From JAZFYD01 sp036443405 (GTDB taxonomy: Bacteria > Planctomycetota > PLA2): a stretch of 64,000 nucleotides of DNA. Below, piece after piece: positions 27,026-35,699 of this stretch. The DNA lies in contig JAZFYD010000249.1 of assembly GCA_036443405.1 (NCBI GenBank), positions 3,749 to 67,748 of the forward strand, given 5' to 3'. Both the position numbers and the translations under genes were made by a program. The notes below the pieces were generated by a model that saw only the letters and a list, made by a program, of their open reading frames with translations, was not told the origin of the DNA and did no database searches. Positions within the stretch are counted from its first letter, which is position 1, and every line of letters begins with the position of its first letter.

Positions 27026-30000
27026 GCCTTCACCGCCTTCAGTTTGTAGAAGAGTGAGTAGAGCACTGGAAGGATGAGCAACGTCAGGACGGTGCCGAAC
27101 GCCAGGCCGAACATGATGGTCACGGCCATCGCCACCCAGAAGGGGTCCTGGAGCAGCGGGATGACGCCCAACACCGTCGTCCCCGCGGCGTTGGCGATAG
27201 GCCTCAGGCGCGAGACGGTGGAATCCACGACGGCGGTGTAGCGATCCTTGCCCTGGGAAACCTGCAAGTTGATCTCGTCGATGAGGACTATCGCGTTCTT
27301 GATCAGCATGCCTGCGAGGCTCATGAGCCCGAGCAGGGCGAGGAAGCCGAACGCCTCCTGAGTGATGAGGAACCCGATCGTCACGCCGATCATCGCGAAC
27401 GGGATCGTGGCGAAGATGATCAGCGGCGGCCGCAACGCGTTGAAGAGCCAGACGACCAAGAACAGGATGATCACCATCGCCGGGATGAGGCCGGGTCCGA
27501 GCGACTTCTGCGCCACGATGGTGTCCGAGTACTCGCCCTCCCAGTTCAGTGTGTAGCCCGGCGGGAGTTCGATCTTCTCGAACTCGTCTCTCACGTCGGC
27601 CAAGACCATGGGTGCGGTGACTCCGTCCCGGGGCGCGCACTGGACGCGCACCGAGCGGCGGCGATCCCAGCGACGAATGATCGGATCCTCCCACTCGACG
27701 CGAATGTCGCGCGTGACTTGCGCCAAGGGCACCGTGTCAGTGGAGAGCATCGGCAGGACACCGAGTGTCCCGAGGTCGCCGGCGGCCTTCGCACGCTCCG
27801 CGGCCGTGTGGCGGACGAGGATCGGATAGAGGTCTTCCTTTTGCCGGTAGAGGCCGACCAATTGACCGTCGAACGCGCGGCGCGTGGCCTGACCGACGTC
27901 GCTGCGCGTCACCAGCGCCCAACGGCCGCGCTCCTGGCTGTACTCCGGGACGATCTTCGGGGTCTGCTGGCGCATGTTGTGCCGCGCTTCGCGCGTCAAC
28001 GCCGAGTTGCGGAGAATCCGGGCGCCCTGATCGGCCAGGCTCCGCAGCGTGCCGAGATCGGCGTCGCCGGGGCCGCTGAATCGCGCTTCGATCGGCCAGG
28101 TGTTGGCGGGGCCGACACCGTATTTGCGAACGCGCGTGAGTCCCTCCGGGACGTTGGCGTTGAGCCATGGTTCTATGTCCGCGGCGAAGGCGAAAGCGTC
28201 CTGGAAGCTCTCGAAGTTAACGACGAACTGGGCGTATTCGGGATAGACGATCTCGGGATTGACCGGCAGATAGAACCGCGGCGGCCCCATGCCGACGAAC
28301 GTCGAGAAGCTCTTGACCAGCGGATGCTCACCGAACTTGCTCTCGATCGGCTTGAGGTCCTCCATGACCTGCTCGATCCGCGTCCCCTGGGGCGCCCAGA
28401 AGTCGACCATCAGCTGCGGGCGCGACGAGGCTGGGAAGAACATCTGATTGACGCCGCCGAACGCCCCCATCGAGGCGACGAACAGTGCGATCATGCCGAC
28501 AAGCACGGGGACTTTGAACCGGATGGCGCCAACTAGCAACCAGCGAAACGCGTTGTAGAACTTTCCGCCGTACTCATCGGCCGTGTCCCCTTCCGCCTTC
28601 TTGGGCTCCGGCAGCATGGCGATGCACAGGAGCGGCACGACCGTCATCGACAGCGCCCAACTGACTAGCAGGGACGCGGCGACGACCATGAACAGCGTCC
28701 GGCAGTACTCGCCGGTATCCGACTGGGCCGCGAAGATCGGATAGAACGCGAGCGACGCGATGATTGTCGCGGTCAGGAGCGGAGTCGCCGGCTGCGACGC
28801 GGCCTCGATGGCCGCCTTCGTGCGATCCATGCCCCGCCTCATTCGAACGACGATGCCGTCCGCGACCACGATGGCGTTGTCCACCATCATGCCCATGGCG
28901 ATGATGAGCGCGCCGAGCGACATGCGTTGGAGATCGATGCCCCAGACAAACATGATCAAGAGCGTGCCGAGGATGGTCAGCACCAAGCCACCGATTCCGA
29001 TGATGACGGCCAGCCGCAGACCCATCGTGATCCACAGCACGATAAGGACGATCAGGACGGCTTCGACCAAGTTGACGACGAAGCCGACGATCGACTCGTC
29101 GACCAGATCCGCCTGCCAGGCGACCTTCTCGACCTCGATGCCGACGGGCAGTTCGGTCACGAGCTCTTGCACGCGGCGATCCACGGCCTTGCCGACTTCG
29201 ACGACGTTCGTGCCGCTTTGGGGCGAGAGATGGACGGCGAGCGCCGGCTCCCGTCCGTTCTGGCGCATCCAGGTCATGGGCGGGCGCATGTAGGTCGTCG
29301 TGACGGTGGCCACGTCCTTGAGCCGGATCAAGTCGGAAGGCGCCGGAAGATGCGCGAGGTTGGCCGCCGCGCCGGCAAGAGTGCCGCGCAGGACCAGATT
29401 CCCGATGTCGCCCGGGTTCTCGAACTCGCCCGTCGGCTCGACCCGCAGCCGATGGCTCAAGACGTCGATGCTGCCCGCGTCGACAACAAAATTCTGCTGG
29501 CGCAGCACGGAGATCACCGCTTCCGAGCTCAGGCCCAGCTCCGCGAGTTGCGCCGCCGACAGGTCGATGTAGACGGTCCGTATCGGCGCGCCCCAGATCT
29601 CGCAGCGGGCCACGCCCTCCACGAGGCTCAGCTCCTTTTTCATCGCGTCGGCGTAGCGATCCAACTCGAGCAGGTCGTATCCATCGCCGCTCATGGCCAG
29701 GACGAACCCGTACACCTCCGAGAAGTCGTCCTTGACGATCGGGGCGCCCGCGCCTGGCGGCAGTTGATCCTCGATGTTGCGAATCTTCTTGCGCACGCTG
29801 TCCCAAATCTGAGGCAGTACGTTGGCCCAGTACTTCTGCTTGATCTCGACGAAGATCATCGAGGATCCCGCCCGGGAGATGGAGTGCAGGTAGTCGAGCT
29901 CTTTCACCTCCTGCAACGCGCGCTCGACCACATCCGTGACCTCGAGCTCGACCTCTTCGGGGCTCGCGCCGGGATAGGTCGTGATGACGATCGCCGTCTT

Positions 30001-30126
30001 GACCGTGAACTCCGGATCCTCGAGCTGGCCCAGCGCGGTGAACGCGGCCAGGCCGCCCACCGTCATGAGGAATGCCGCGAAGTAGGTGACGGTCTTCTTC
30101 TTGATCGCCGACTCGGCGAGGCTCAC
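27022..30126 (-). CDS. RND-family efflux pump permease
   Basis: A 1034-aa inner-membrane proton-driven pump, standard length for the AcrB/HAE1 superfamily. It has the twelve-helix, two-porter-domain duplication: N-terminal helix VTYFAAFLMTVGGLAAFTAL, and GALIIAMGMMVDNAIVVADG in TM4 with the proton-relay Asp. The second half repeats this with LLGLMSLAGMLIKNAIVLID. The adaptor and outer-membrane genes overlap it by 4 bases on each side, making a complete tripartite set. Substrate specificity cannot be told; the porter loops look more like the general drug/lipid exporters than the heavy-metal (HME) class. Confidence 0.95.
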   Translation of the reverse strand: MSLAESAIKKKTVTYFAAFLMTVGGLAAFTALGQLEDPEFTVKTAIVITTYPGASPEEVELEVTDVVERALQEVKELDYLHSISRAGSSMIFVEIKQKYWANVLPQIWDSVRKKIRNIEDQLPPGAGAPIVKDDFSEVYGFVLAMSGDGYDLLELDRYADAMKKELSLVEGVARCEIWGAPIRTVYIDLSAAQLAELGLSSEAVISVLRQQNFVVDAGSIDVLSHRLRVEPTGEFENPGDIGNLVLRGTLAGAAANLAHLPAPSDLIRLKDVATVTTTYMRPPMTWMRQNGREPALAVHLSPQSGTNVVEVGKAVDRRVQELVTELPVGIEVEKVAWQADLVDESIVGFVVNLVEAVLIVLIVLWITMGLRLAVIIGIGGLVLTILGTLLIMFVWGIDLQRMSLGALIIAMGMMVDNAIVVADGIVVRMRRGMDRTKAAIEAASQPATPLLTATIIASLAFYPIFAAQSDTGEYCRTLFMVVAASLLVSWALSMTVVPLLCIAMLPEPKKAEGDTADEYGGKFYNAFRWLLVGAIRFKVPVLVGMIALFVASMGAFGGVNQMFFPASSRPQLMVDFWAPQGTRIEQVMEDLKPIESKFGEHPLVKSFSTFVGMGPPRFYLPVNPEIVYPEYAQFVVNFESFQDAFAFAADIEPWLNANVPEGLTRVRKYGVGPANTWPIEARFSGPGDADLGTLRSLADQGARILRNSALTREARHNMRQQTPKIVPEYSQERGRWALVTRSDVGQATRRAFDGQLVGLYRQKEDLYPILVRHTAAERAKAAGDLGTLGVLPMLSTDTVPLAQVTRDIRVEWEDPIIRRWDRRRSVRVQCAPRDGVTAPMVLADVRDEFEKIELPPGYTLNWEGEYSDTIVAQKSLGPGLIPAMVIILFLVVWLFNALRPPLIIFATIPFAMIGVTIGFLITQEAFGFLALLGLMSLAGMLIKNAIVLIDEINLQVSQGKDRYTAVVDSTVSRLRPIANAAGTTVLGVIPLLQDPFWVAMAVTIMFGLAFGTVLTLLILPVLYSLFYKLKAVKA

Positions 30127-31361
30127 GGCTTCGTCTCCGACTGGATCCGCACCTTCTGCCCGTCCGTGAGCGAGTGCGCGCCGGCCGTTGCCACCCAGTC
30201 ACCCTTCTTGATGCCGGAAACCACGATGCCGCGGGCGTGCAGCTTCCCGGTCTGCACCTCGCGTCGGCGGGCCGTTCCGGATCCTTCGTCGATAATCCAG
30301 ACGTACGTCTTGCCCTGATCGCGAAGGAGAGCCGAGAACGGGACGACGAACCCGGCCTTTTGCACCTCCCCCGGGACCTCGACGCGTGCGCGCGCCGTGC
30401 CCGCCATGCCCGGGAGGACCGTGAACTCCTTGGGTTGATCCATGATGATCGTCACGGGATAGGTGCGTGTCATCGTGGAGGCTTCCGTTCCGACCTCCTT
30501 GATGCGGGCGGAGATCGTCTTACCCGGAAACGCGTCGAACTCGCAGGTGAGTTCCGTGACGTAGGGCGCCAGCGAGATGTACTGCTCGGGGATGTCCACG
30601 GTCATCTCGATCCGGGAGGTGTCGAGCAGGCGGAGGATCGGCTGCTTGGCCTGGACCGTCTGGTAGTTCTCGACAAATGTCGCGGAGACGGTGCCGTCGA
30701 ACGGGGCCTTCAGCGTCGCGTAAGAAAGCTGATCGGCGGCCGCATCGCGCGCCGCTTCGAGCGAGCGAACCCGCGCCTTCTGCGCGTTGATGTCCTCCTT
30801 GCGCGCGCCCACCTCGCCGATGCGCAGATTCTCGCGGGCCGTCTTGAGAGCGGCATCGGCGAGCTCCGCGAGTTGGTACGCGCGGTCGACATCCGATTGG
30901 GAGACCGCCTTGTTCTCGATCGCTTTTTTGAACCGCCCGTAGTCGTTCTTGGCGCGCGTGAACTCGGCCTCCGCGCTCTGCACGGCGGCTCTGAGTTTCT
31001 TGATTTCCTCGGGTCGCGCGCCCGTCTCCATCGCTTCGAGCGTCGCGCGCGCATGCTCGAGTTGGCCGCTTGCATTCCGCAGCGCGACCTTGTAGTCGCG
31101 CGGATCGATCTGAGCGAGCATCTGGCCGCGTTTGACCCGATCGCCGACGTTGACCGGACGCTCCACGAGCGGACCGGAGACGCGGAAGGAGAGATTGACC
31201 TCCTGGGTTGCTTCCGCCCGGCCCGTGAACGAGTCCTGCTGGAACCCTGCTATGTCGCCAATCAGGATCGCACGGACAGGCCGAACCAGCTCGGGCGCCC
31301 GAGCCTCCTCCTGGCCACACGCCGCAATCACCAATAGCGAAAGTACCGACATTCTGCGCAT
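30123..31361 (-). CDS. RND efflux periplasmic adaptor, lipoprotein
   Basis: A 412-aa membrane-fusion protein. AAGGAGGG upstream on the minus strand fixes the start at the first of two close ATGs; the signal MRRMSVLSLLVIAAC gives a lipidated Cys 15. The lipoyl half-motifs VGDRVKRGQMLAQIDPRDY and ATLKAPFDGTVSATF flank a long alpha-hairpin of Lys/Glu-rich helices (about residues 95-190). Beta-barrel and membrane-proximal domains complete the HlyD/AcrA fold. It is the first gene of the efflux operon, facing the G-run and tRNA-remnant gap. Confidence 0.93.
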   Translation of the reverse strand: MRRMSVLSLLVIAACGQEEARAPELVRPVRAILIGDIAGFQQDSFTGRAEATQEVNLSFRVSGPLVERPVNVGDRVKRGQMLAQIDPRDYKVALRNASGQLEHARATLEAMETGARPEEIKKLRAAVQSAEAEFTRAKNDYGRFKKAIENKAVSQSDVDRAYQLAELADAALKTARENLRIGEVGARKEDINAQKARVRSLEAARDAAADQLSYATLKAPFDGTVSATFVENYQTVQAKQPILRLLDTSRIEMTVDIPEQYISLAPYVTELTCEFDAFPGKTISARIKEVGTEASTMTRTYPVTIIMDQPKEFTVLPGMAGTARARVEVPGEVQKAGFVVPFSALLRDQGKTYVWIIDEGSGTARRREVQTGKLHARGIVVSGIKKGDWVATAGAHSLTDGQKVRIQSETKP

Positions 31362-31455
31362 GCCCGCCCTCCTTGGGACGCGACATCCTACTAATTTGGA
31401 GACCGGAGTGCGACAGAGCACCACGGCGCGGCGTACACGAACTGTTGCAGTCCGC

Positions 31456-31466
31456 GGGGGGGGGGG
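31456..31466. repeat. Homopolymer of 11 G
   Basis: Eleven consecutive G on the plus strand, about 95 bases upstream of the efflux operon start on the opposite strand. Such runs slip during replication and also during sequencing. Confidence 0.9.
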
Positions 31467-31570
31467 AGAGGCGTTGGCCGGCGTTCTGATACGCATCGGC
31501 GACGCTTCTTTGGGCACTCCAGTGGCAACTCTCGGTCGTATGTCCTTAGGAGTTCTAGGCCTGGTCGCTG

Positions 31571-31612
31571 GGCCATGAGTCCGCTGCTCCAAACCGATTG
31601 AGCTCCGACCCG
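31571..31612 (-). pseudogene. Degenerate copy of the 5' half of the CAU tRNA
   Basis: On the minus strand this reads GGGTCGG, then AGCTCAATCGGTT, then GGAGCAGCG and ACTCAT. Against the intact tRNA at 340-413 it matches at about 27 of 30 positions from the D arm to the anticodon CAT, with one extra base in the D loop. The 3' side of the anticodon stem and the T arm are absent or decayed beyond recognition, so it cannot be a working tRNA. Same strand as the intact gene. Confidence 0.75.
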
Positions 31613-31879
31613 ACGCGACCGGATGTGTTTGCACACTCGCGAGTTAGGGCGTACCTGCGCCTTGCAGATCCCAACGGCGTTCCGTCCGTTCTGCTGCCGT
31701 TGCCCGAGGGCTTCGCGCGTCGCGGATTGCGGATTGCTGAGGACCGCTCCGCAGCTATCGCCAACAGGCTGGAGCACAGATGGAACGACGGGCCCCACGC
31801 GCCCCGCCCTCCCCCGCGAGACTCGCGTCAACCGGTATCGTGCTCTGTGTAGACTGTGTCCCTCAAGGGAGGCTCCCGG

Positions 31880-32899
31880 ATGTTGCAATACTCTCGCGCG
31901 CTTTTGTTTGTGTTCGTTTCGCTCCTCGTGGTGAGGACTGCAACCGCCCAGGACGCGATGGCGGCGGAGGAGCGGGTGCGCTGGATTCAGGAGCAGATCA
32001 GCATCGTCGCCGAGGGCAACGAGCGCGATCGCCAAGCCGCGCTCGTTCGACTGATGCAGCGAGACAAGGACGGGGATTGCACGACGCCGGTCATCGGCCT
32101 GCTCCTTGAGACCAAGAAGAACACGCCGCTGCTCGTCGATCTCATCCGCGCGCTCGGCCGCGATCAATTGGCCGTCGCCGCGCCGCCGATCGCGAAGCAT
32201 CTATCGCACAGGGACGAGAAGGTGCGCGGCAACGCAGCGGTGAGCCTCGAGTACATCGGAAGCAGTCACAAGGAAGTAGTCGGCGCGCTCAAGAAGTCGG
32301 CCGAACGGGAAAAAGACCTCTCGATCGCGAATCACATGTATCGCGCGCTCGGGCGGTGCGGTATCGAGGATAAGAAGGCTCGCGCTTTGTTGATCAAGAA
32401 GTGCGGAAGCGCCAAGAGTGAGTTTGCCACCTACGGCCCGACGATCGGCCTCGCGTATTTCGAGGGCGACGAAAAGGCCGCGCGTGGCGTCGAGAAGGTG
32501 CTGAAGAGAATCGGTGTGCCGGGCGGAAGGCGCGGTGGCGGCCAGAATACGGTCAAGCGCGGTCTGCTCTGCTGGACCCTCGCGTCGATCGGCGACAAGA
32601 AGAGCGGCCCGTTCATGCGCGAAGAACTGATCGCGAAGCTCAAGAACGTCAAGGCGTTCTGGGTGGAGGGGTTGAAAACCTTCTATCAGATGGTCGCCCG
32701 CAAATGCGAAGGCGAGGCGGGCGAGATGGCCGGCATCACCGCGGGAGTCGGGAACTTCGCGGCCTTCGCCAGGAATGCGGATCTCGAACGCTACGGAGCT
32801 GAGGTTCGCAACCTGATGGACGACTACCGCATCGGACGCGAGGCCGCGACTTTCAGGCCCAAGGGCGACGGCCTGCTCGGCAAGCCTGCGGGCATGTAG
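31880..32899 (+). CDS. Secreted HEAT-repeat protein, 339 aa
   Basis: AAGGGAGG seven bases upstream supports this ATG rather than an in-frame one 24 bases earlier. The signal peptide is MLQYSRALLFVFVSLLVV ending RTATA-QDAMA. The mature protein is a solenoid of helical repeats: PPIAKHLSHRDEKVRGNAAV, then SLEYIGSSHKEVVGALKKSA and similar units, as in HEAT/PBS-lyase repeat proteins, which act as scaffolds. It is basic and has no catalytic motif. A 6-bp GC hairpin (32901-32916) directly follows the stop. Role unknown; similar secreted repeat proteins occur twice more in the window. Confidence 0.8.
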   Translation: MLQYSRALLFVFVSLLVVRTATAQDAMAAEERVRWIQEQISIVAEGNERDRQAALVRLMQRDKDGDCTTPVIGLLLETKKNTPLLVDLIRALGRDQLAVAAPPIAKHLSHRDEKVRGNAAVSLEYIGSSHKEVVGALKKSAEREKDLSIANHMYRALGRCGIEDKKARALLIKKCGSAKSEFATYGPTIGLAYFEGDEKAARGVEKVLKRIGVPGGRRGGGQNTVKRGLLCWTLASIGDKKSGPFMREELIAKLKNVKAFWVEGLKTFYQMVARKCEGEAGEMAGITAGVGNFAAFARNADLERYGAEVRNLMDDYRIGREAATFRPKGDGLLGKPAGM

Positions 32900-32900
32900 A

Positions 32901-32916
32901 GCCGGTCGGCACCGGC
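32901..32916 (+). terminator. GC hairpin immediately after the HEAT-protein stop
   Basis: GCCGGT and ACCGGC pair around a CGGC loop one base after the stop codon. No T-tract follows, so terminator function is doubtful. Confidence 0.3.
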
Positions 32917-33161
32917 CGCGGAACGTCCGGAGGTCGACACCCACTCCCGCAAAGACTGAAGCCGCCGCCGAATGTGTTTCGGGATGAGACGTTCGGCGCG
33001 GCACAGGGCCACTTCTGTCCGCCACGCGGCACCCGTTCCATGGCGATCTCGGCCGATAGGGTTGAGGCATACTCCGGCGTCCGGTCCCGAGAACGGATCG
33101 CCGGCATGAATGAATGGAGTGTCGTTTCGGGCGGTGGGGCGCTTGAGCAGGAGCGAAGTGG

Positions 33162-34676
33162 ATGCAAAAGAAGGGCAAAGGGTCGGAGCAGGATCGCCGA
33201 ACGGCGAGGCGCCTTGAGCGCGCGCACGTTGTGAAAGCCATCGGGGACCACGGCATCTACTCCGCCGTCTTGGGCAACCTCTCCTTCGAGGGTGCCTTGC
33301 TCACGATCACGGATGAAGCGTTTGGCTCGTCCGATTTCAATGGGTCCATCACGAAGTACGCCCGTCGGGTCACGAACGAGTTCGCCAACGGAGTGAAAGT
33401 TCGTTTCATGGAGTCCGATGTTCGTGTTCAGGCAAGCGTCGTTCGAATCGACGAGACGAGCGAAACTCCGGCCATTGGCCTTCGTTTTCAGCGTCCGCTC
33501 AATCCTGCGGAATGCAAGACGCTGGACATCCCGAGTCCCGTCGATCAAGACGACCCGCGCTGGGATTCGAAGGCCGAGGTCTCCAAATACGATGGCGCGT
33601 ACATCCTCAAGCTGATGGACGAGATGCGCAACCATCGCGCGACCGATCTGCACATCAAGGTCGGTTCACCTCCGCGTATCCGTGTGGACGGGGAGCTGCT
33701 GGATGTCGACAAGGATCTGCTCGATGAACTCACCGTTGAGGCGATGGTTCACGCGCTGCTCAGCACCGATCAGACTGACATGTTCGATCAGGTCGGCGAT
33801 CTGGACCTCGCGTGCAGCATCGACGGAAGCGGCCGTTTTCGCATCAACGTCATGCGCCAGCGCGGGCTACCGGGGCTCGCGATTCGACGCATCCCCGAGG
33901 ACGTGCCCAGCCTCAAGGCCCTCGATCTGACGCCGCACTGCATCACGCTCGCCGAGCGGCCGCGCGGCCTCGTGCTCGTCACGGGTCCCACCGGATCCGG
34001 AAAGTCCACGACGCTGGCCGCGATGATCAAACACATCAACCAAACGCGGCGCTGTCACATCCTGACGATGGAAGATCCGATCGAGTACCTCCACGCCGAC
34101 ATCAAGGCGCACGTCACGCAGCGCGAGATCGGCAAGGACACACCCGATTTCGCGTCGTCGCTACGTCGCGCGTTGCGGCAGGATCCCGACGTGATCCTCG
34201 TCGGTGAGATGCGTGATCTCGAGACGATCGCGCTCGCGATCACCGCGGCGGAGACCGGCCACCTCGTGTTCGCGACGCTACACACCACGTCCGCGCCGCT
34301 CACGGTGGATCGCATCATTGACGTGTTCCCGCCCAATCAGCAGGCGCAGATTCGAATGCAGCTCGCCGACTGCCTTCAGGGCGTCCTGTCGCAGATGCTG
34401 CTGCCGAAGGCCAGCGGCGGCGTCGTGTGTGTCCAGGAGGTGTTGGTCGCGACCGACGCCGTGCGTGCGCTGATCCGCGAGGGCAAGGCGCATCAGATCT
34501 CAAACTTCATGCAGACCGGCGGCAAGTCGGGAATGCAGACGCTGGAGTCGGTGTTGAACGATCTCGTCGCCCGCCGCAAGGTCACGTATCAGATGGCGGT
34601 CTCGAAGGCCAACCACCCCGCGCACATCCGCCGCGGCGGCGAGCGCATGCACAAACACGCGCCCGCCGTGGTCTGA
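33162..34676 (+). CDS. PilT-type retraction ATPase with N-terminal PilZ-like domain
   Basis: A 504-aa fusion. Residues of about 10-120 resemble a c-di-GMP-binding PilZ domain: an arginine-rich RRTARRLERAHVV supplies the RxxxR motif and LGNLSFEGALL supplies [D/N]xSxxG. Residues of about 145-490 are a PilT/GspE ATPase: Walker A GPTGSGKST, Asp box MEDPIEYLHADI, Walker B DVILVGEMRD, His box HLVFATLHTTSA and the PilT-type C-terminal AVRALIREGKAHQI. PilT ATPases disassemble type IV pilus fibres. AGGAG at 33149-33153 fixes the ATG. No other pilus genes are near. A standalone PilT is about 350 aa, so the extra 140 residues are real and N-terminal. Confidence 0.88.
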   Translation: MQKKGKGSEQDRRTARRLERAHVVKAIGDHGIYSAVLGNLSFEGALLTITDEAFGSSDFNGSITKYARRVTNEFANGVKVRFMESDVRVQASVVRIDETSETPAIGLRFQRPLNPAECKTLDIPSPVDQDDPRWDSKAEVSKYDGAYILKLMDEMRNHRATDLHIKVGSPPRIRVDGELLDVDKDLLDELTVEAMVHALLSTDQTDMFDQVGDLDLACSIDGSGRFRINVMRQRGLPGLAIRRIPEDVPSLKALDLTPHCITLAERPRGLVLVTGPTGSGKSTTLAAMIKHINQTRRCHILTMEDPIEYLHADIKAHVTQREIGKDTPDFASSLRRALRQDPDVILVGEMRDLETIALAITAAETGHLVFATLHTTSAPLTVDRIIDVFPPNQQAQIRMQLADCLQGVLSQMLLPKASGGVVCVQEVLVATDAVRALIREGKAHQISNFMQTGGKSGMQTLESVLNDLVARRKVTYQMAVSKANHPAHIRRGGERMHKHAPAVV

Positions 34677-34708
34677 ACCGGCGCCCCTGTTCGACCTGGC
34701 ACTGGAGT

Positions 34709-34728
34709 CGTTCAAGGATTCTTGAACG
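34709..34728 (+). terminator. Perfect 8-bp hairpin after the PilZ-PilT gene
   Basis: CGTTCAAG and CTTGAACG pair around a GATT tetraloop, 33 bases after the stop. There is no T-tract. It may be a 3' stabilising hairpin, a Rho-dependent end or a protein-binding dyad. Confidence 0.4.
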
Positions 34729-34767
34729 CTGCCGCGTCCGCGATTTGACGCCTCGGGGACAGTGGTT

Positions 34768-34783
34768 CTGTCGAAATCGACAG
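34768..34783 (+). promoter_or_regulatory. Hairpin abutting the ribosome site of the SDR gene
   Basis: CTGTCG and CGACAG pair around AAAT. The right arm shares its last two bases with the AGGAG Shine-Dalgarno (34782-34786), so folding could limit ribosome access. Confidence 0.35.
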
Positions 34784-34793
34784 GAGCATGAAC

Positions 34794-35699
34794 ATGAACA
34801 CTCTGGTGATCGGCGCGAGCGGTTTTGTGGGCAAGCATCTCGTGCGCGCGTTGCGCGAGCGTGGCGACGAGGTTTCGGTCACCGGCCGCAATCTCGCGAA
34901 GCTGCAGAAGACGTTTCGCGACGGCGTGCAAACGACCGAGTGGGACCCGAACGGTGGCCCGATTCCGCAGGCCGCGCTCGCGGGCGTGGATGCCGTGATC
35001 AACCTCGCGGGCGACAACGTCGGCAAGGGACGCTGGAGCAAGCGCAAGAAGGAGCGCATCCGGGCGAGCCGCGTTGATGGAACGCGGAACCTGGTCGCAG
35101 GCATCGCGGCGTCGGAGCACAGGCCCGCCGTGTTGGTGAACGCGTCTGCTATCGGCTATTACGGCGACGGCGGCAGTTCGGTCTTCAATGAGGGCTCGCT
35201 GCCCGGCCGCGACTTTCTCGCGCGGGTCTGTGAGGCGTGGGAGGGCGAGGCGTCGCGTGCACGCGGACACGGCGTCAAGGTCGCGATCGCGCGCCTCGGT
35301 GTCGTGCTCGGCAAAGACGACGGCGCGTATCCGCAGATGTCGCGGCCGTTCAAGATGTTTCTCGGCGGGCCGATCGGCATGGGCCGGCGTTGGTTCAGTT
35401 GGATCCATGTGGACGATGTCGTCGGTATCCTCTCGCACCTGGCCGCGACCAACGCCGACGGCATCTTCAACGCGACGGCGCCCGGAGTGGTGACGAACGA
35501 GGAGTTCTCGCACACCCTCGGCTCGGTCCTTCACCGCCCGTCGTTTGCGCGCGTCCCGCCGCTCGCGCTGCGAGTTGTGCTCGGCGGCTTCGCCACCGTG
35601 ATCTGCTCCAGCACGCGCGCAACGCCGTTGCGCACCATCGGCACGGGGTACGAGTTCAAGTACCCCGAAGTCCGTCCCGCCCTCGAGGCGCTGCGTTAG
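34794..35699 (+). CDS. TIGR01777/YfcH-type NAD(P)-dependent epimerase (SDR family)
   Basis: A 301-aa extended-SDR protein. AGGAG is 1 base from the ATG at 34788 but 7 bases from the ATG at 34794, so the second start is chosen. The Rossmann motif is LVIGASGFVGKHLV; NLAGDNVG, SRVDGTRNL, NASAIGYYGDGG and FSWIHVDDVVGIL are the phrases that define the TIGR01777 group. The catalytic Tyr is in GYYGD. Substrates of this family are unknown; a nucleotide-sugar or an envelope-related role is often assumed. Its end overlaps the convergent phosphodiesterase gene by 4 bases. Confidence 0.92.
   Translation: MNTLVIGASGFVGKHLVRALRERGDEVSVTGRNLAKLQKTFRDGVQTTEWDPNGGPIPQAALAGVDAVINLAGDNVGKGRWSKRKKERIRASRVDGTRNLVAGIAASEHRPAVLVNASAIGYYGDGGSSVFNEGSLPGRDFLARVCEAWEGEASRARGHGVKVAIARLGVVLGKDDGAYPQMSRPFKMFLGGPIGMGRRWFSWIHVDDVVGILSHLAATNADGIFNATAPGVVTNEEFSHTLGSVLHRPSFARVPPLALRVVLGGFATVICSSTRATPLRTIGTGYEFKYPEVRPALEALR

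Larger units (their letters stand above)
31362..31879. other. Gap with G-run and tRNA remnant
   Basis: A 518-base divergent gap between the efflux operon and a HEAT-protein gene. It contains an uninterrupted run of 11 G at 31456-31466, the tRNA half-copy near 31.6 kb, and the small tandem GCGGATTGCGGATTGC near 31.7 kb. Frames within it are short and Arg/Pro-rich; none looks coding. The ribosome site of the next gene (AAGGGAGG) is at 31865-31872. Confidence 0.7.

Noticed and set aside
31561..31612. A second functional tRNA
   Set aside because: The 3' anticodon strand and T arm do not pair; only the 5' half is recognisable.
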